Shown here: positions 61,201-64,000 of the stretch, piece by piece
Numbering within the stretch: position 1 is the stretch's first letter
How the letters are laid out: each line of letters begins with the position of its first letter
Source: Klebsormidium nitens
Taxonomy: Eukaryota; Streptophyta; Klebsormidiophyceae; Klebsormidiales; Klebsormidiaceae
Reading direction: 5' to 3'
Length of the DNA stretch: 64,000 nt
Assembly: GCA_000708835.1 (NCBI GenBank)
Contig: DF237183.1
Span: 1-64,000 of the forward strand
Made by a program: the position numbers and the translations under genes
The notes under the pieces: generated by a model
The model's input: the letters and a program-made list of their open reading frames with translations, nothing else
What the model was told of the DNA's origin: nothing
The model's database searches: none

Positions 61201-62710
61201 ATCCGGACATCATCGAACGGTGCCTTCCAGTAACGTCTTGGGACTTGCGCCAGCATTGCATGCGTCAAGAAAAGCCGGTGGCATGCATGAATGAATGAAT
61301 CAATCATGAATGACAAAGCCGTCTCTCCACAAAGCAAAGCGAAGACGTGTGGGGAGGGCAAAATTCCAAAATTTTGGTATGGAAGATCAACTCTATAAAC
61401 AAGCTAGCCCACGTGCTGTATCATATCATCATCTTGCGCGCCCTTCTGTCTGTGCCGGTGCTTTCAATATTAACGAGGGCCTGGAGCTGCGCTCAGCACC
61501 ATTCCTTACGTCATCTGCCGTCACTCTTCTCTCGCTCTGCAGGGCATTGTGAAGCTGACGGCCGGCCTGGAGCTGAGCTAGTCTTTGATCTTTTAGATCT
61601 GTGTTGAAGTTCAGGTCTTCTCGTTATTGGAAGAAAGTGCCCATCAGAAGATGATCTTACGTCACACCCTAATCTGCCCCTCATCTGACGTCATTTTCCT
61701 CTCGTTCCGCAGGGCATCCTGAAGGTAACCGCTGGCCTGGAGCTGAGCTTCACGCTGACGGCCAAGGGCAGCGAGGACGGCGAAGAGGTCGACGAGCTGC
61801 ACACGTTCAAGTTCAGCAACCTGCTGGTCATCCCGTCCTTCATCGGGCTGTTCAACATGCTGGGCGTCGTGGCGGGCTTTGCGCGCGTGTTCATGAGCGG
61901 CGGCGGCAGCGGCAGCAAGGAGTGGGGCAAGCTCTTTGGGAAGCTGTGCTTCTCCTTCTGGGTGCTCATCCACATGTACCCCTTCGCCAAGGTGAGCGGC
62001 CCCAAACATGCACGGTCTGGACTCTTCGTTTTGAAGGTTTGATTTTAGACGGGTCGCAGATTTCTGATATCGAGATTTTGGTCTCCGCTTGTCGGTTTTG
62101 ACGAGGAGCCTACTGGGGTTGGAGGAGGCCTCTCGTGACTCAGGCTAGCAAGCCTTTGCGAAACATCTTCCAAGAGTGTTGTGCAAAAGGTTTGCGTCGA
62201 CCCCCTGTTTGACGTGAAGTCAGAAGTAGCTGGTAGGAACTGTCTGCTTGAGACTCGATTGGCGCCTGCTGAAATGGAGTGGGCTTCATTAGCACAGAAG
62301 TCCACAACGGCGATGGCTCCGTGCCTACCCGATGCTTTCGGCCGGAACTACGGCGGCTTTCCGGAGGGCTAACCTAAAAGTTAGCTGGCGGGTTTCGTCT
62401 TGACTTCGGTCTGCATCGGGGTGGACAATCACTTGTATGTCCTCCTGAAAGTTTTGCAGACATAGCAGTTGTTTCAAGAGGTTGACCTGGAGTCGCGGAA
62501 CGGAATAGTTGTAATTTTATAACCCAGTATCGGGAGCTGGGGTGCATCAGGAACCCTGCTTTCGAGACTCGAAGGGCTGACGCGTGTGGCCATGTTTCGC
62601 AGGGCATGATGGGCAAGCGCGACCGGCTGCCGACCATCGTGATCGTGTGGACGGTGCTCATCGTGGTGACGGTCTCGCTCGTGTGGAGCGCGTTCTTCGG
62701 AGGGTATTAG
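49280..62710 (+). CDS. Cellulose synthase-like D (CSLD/CESA family) glycosyltransferase
   Basis: This is a processive GT2 beta-1,4-glucan synthase. Exons: 49280-49390, 49684-49868, 50262-50410, 50831-51024, 51492-51684, 52459-52614, 53090-53180, 53480-53548, 53911-54024, 54403-54486, 54903-55112, 55468-55597, 55988-56125, 56432-56650, 57185-57307, 57720-57791, 58052-58223, 58577-58683, 59006-59194, 59756-59895, 60285-60387, 60880-61044, 61713-61991, 62603-62710. All are in phase, giving 1166 aa. Residues 1-220 are a disordered N-terminus. An eight-Cys RING-type zinc finger covers 226-268. Two membrane helices precede the catalytic loop, which has SDDG (about 503), NLDCD (about 666), SITED (875-877) and QVLRW (915-919); several C-terminal helices follow. 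[28 protein letters not shown] and the ending [16 protein letters not shown] favour CSLD over CESA. The Cys cluster [13 protein letters not shown] may be acylated. Confidence 0.95.
51660..51838. repeat. Duplicated donor edge of CSLD exon 5
   Basis: The exon end plus donor (51660-51713) recurs at about 51785-51838, sharing ccagct, gcga, gacaactgt/gacagctgt, ggatta and gaggttaggtg-like blocks. The donor GT is kept, but its gtgagt context is changed to gtaact. Confidence 0.75.
52110..52510. repeat. Three-copy ~137-bp tandem array ending in CSLD exon 6
   Basis: The block ctggcgatgc recurs at about 52187, 52325 and 52461, spaced 138 and 136 bases apart, with homology extending upstream through agcatctc/aaggaaa blocks. 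Only the third copy is the real exon start (52459). In the first copy the exon-like frame would hit TAG after six codons. In the second the junction itself makes TAG. Confidence 0.85.
53709..53950. repeat. Duplicated acceptor edge of CSLD exon 9
   Basis: The exon start (53899-53950) is mirrored at 53709-53762, sharing gaatttt/gaatctt, ccttcac/tcttcac, tttctacagctggtgttca and cgacggtc/cggcgatg. The exact acceptor position is degraded in the copy. Confidence 0.7.
59868..60205. repeat. Three copies of a CSLD exon/donor boundary
   Basis: The true donor edge (exon ends 59895) lies in a block starting agctcatgctgcgccagcgc at 59871. That block recurs at 60029 and, more diverged, at 60151. The second copy keeps gtgag exactly. 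In the third the GT has become AT. The intron runs to 60284. Confidence 0.9.
61492..61765. repeat. Duplicated acceptor and start of CSLD exon 23 (decoy exon)
   Basis: The exon start at 61713 and about 36 bases upstream are copied at 61492-61581. The copy keeps the acceptor AG at 61541-61542 and reads [12 protein letters not shown], then TAG at 61579-61581. The true exon reads [13 protein letters not shown]. Confidence 0.9.
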
Positions 62711-64000
62711 GAGGCGCACTCGGGCCGCGCGTTCCTTTTTGTGGCTGGTAGCGAGAGCAAAAGGTGCTGGCTCATTTGTTCGTAGCGTAGTTCTAAAATT
62801 AGTTGCGAGACTGACCTGATCATTTGTTGGGCACACGCAGAATGCTGTTGATAGCTCTACATTTGAGTGTAGATTGAAGGAAGGATGCTGAGCGAAGTTG
62901 CTTCTTGAACGGGGCTCAGAGTGTGCATAGCGCATTCAGCCCCCTGAAGCTAAGGTGTTGTGGACCTCCAAATCGCCCGCGCGCACTTTTTTTGTGCCAA
63001 TGTTTGAATGCAGACCTAGTACGTTGGCAGGTTGAATTCAATATACGATGCTGAGTTTATGCTGGAGAACTTCGCAACCCCTTCGCAACTCGTAACCGAC
63101 TATGACAATTATGAAAATATGAAGGCCCGATGATACCGAAATCGAATGTGCAGTCACTTGCATCTTTCCACCTTCAAGACCATTGAAAGGGAATTGAAAG
63201 AAAGATGGTTGCAACTCGTTGGTCATTGAAAAGTCAGGCTCACAGCTGTTTAACAACAGATGGAGAAAGTCATTAGTAGTCATCATTGCCCGTAATACAT
63301 CATACGTCACCCTCTGCAATTCAAGATCGATGGATCTTTCAAAGCAGATGATGATCGAGCTAGATATCCAAGCACCATTCTCTGGAGGCTTCATCAGACT
63401 TTCCTTGTCCGTTCCATTTAAGAACAGGTCAAGAAAGGCCCTTGTCATCACGGGCATCACACATCCATGCGAAATCTCAAAATATGCAGAGCATATGGAG
63501 GCGCGCAACCAGTGCCAAGCGAAGCTTCTTGACAAGGAAGAGGACACCAATGTGTGCAATGCATCTGGCACTTCGGTCTATGCTTGGCTCGGAATTAGTC
63601 GAGTCGGAGCTTGTTCTGCGCCCGATCGGTGGCCGCGGGCACCCATCTAGTATGATCTACAGCCTGCTAACCTGCAGTAGGAACCTACGGTATATAGGTT
63701 CCTAGCTAGGGCGTCCCGACTGCCCCCACGTGGCTCTTCGACTGAACACTCGTCGGGTACGTGTGTTCTTTGTCATCATCTTGAAAGCTAGTTGAAGCAA
63801 CGTGTCGCTTCTCGCGGGCTTCTCGCTGCATGACGCGCTGCTGAACTTCCCGAGTTGTGACCCAAAAATATTGGTTTGTGGGCGACGGACGGAGGGGAGC
63901 CTCGGCTAGGTGGTCGCTTAGACGAGCGGTCCTCCCATGCACACTCGTGAGTATCACAGGCCCGGCGGCTCGGGTCAAGTTTTGCGCCGACGGATTCGCA
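62711..64000. other. Downstream flank of the CSLD gene
   Basis: This is the 3' flank of the CSLD gene. It has overlapping open frames of 177 codons (63038-63571, -) and 143 codons (63219-63650, +), neither with a recognisable motif. A perfect 9-bp stem hairpin (taggaacct/aggttccta) is at 63678-63704. A donor-like gtgagt at about 63949 could belong to a gene running off the window, but I cannot support a call. Confidence 0.45.

Noticed and set aside
63038-63650. Overlapping 177-codon (-) and 143-codon (+) open frames near the right end
   Set aside because: They overlap antisense, show no recognisable domain, and sit in AT-rich flank. I cannot choose between them, so neither is called.

Overview
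This 64-kb window looks like nuclear DNA of a streptophyte green organism, most likely a charophyte alga such as Klebsormidium. That name is an inference from gene content and divergence, not from a database search. Its genes are intron-rich, with introns of mostly 200-500 bases and GT..AG ends. Exons are GC-rich with a strong C/G third-position bias, and intergenic DNA is more AT-rich. The gene set is typical of streptophytes: vacuolar H+-pyrophosphatase, a DUF604/Fringe-like glycosyltransferase, an RGG mRNA-binding protein, a CHASE-domain (cytokinin-receptor type) histidine kinase, a COBRA-like protein and a CSLD/CESA family synthase. No bacterial operon, CRISPR array, tRNA, rRNA or intact transposon was seen.

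Layout: (1) 1256-8116 (+) vacuolar H+-PPase, 12 coding exons, 779 aa. (2) 9612-15645 (-) DUF604 glycosyltransferase, 7 exons, about 870-890 aa, convergent with (1). (3) 17507-22273 (+) HABP4/SERBP1-type RGG protein, 6 exons, 408 aa, divergent from (2). (4) 23876-33415 (-) CHASE hybrid histidine kinase, 13 exons, 990 aa, convergent with (3). (5) 34976-46523 (-) COBRA-like protein with three N-terminal modules, 20 exons, 989 aa, in tandem with (4). (6) 49280-62710 (+) cellulose synthase-like D protein, 24 exons, 1166 aa, head-to-head with (5). I assembled the exons by hand. Every junction used is phase-consistent and restores family motifs, except the second exon of gene (2), where only phase supports the call. 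Some UTR boundaries and start codons are not provable from sequence alone.

Genes 5 and 6 are both cellulose/cell-wall genes and share one 2.75-kb intergenic region. Gene 2 is a Golgi-type glycosyltransferase and gene 4 a likely plasma-membrane or ER phosphorelay receptor.

The most striking pattern, not explained by the genes, is repeated decaying tandem copies of exon edges inside the adjacent introns. They occur at about ten places in three of the six genes. They often keep a usable donor or acceptor site, and several would introduce an in-frame stop if spliced in.
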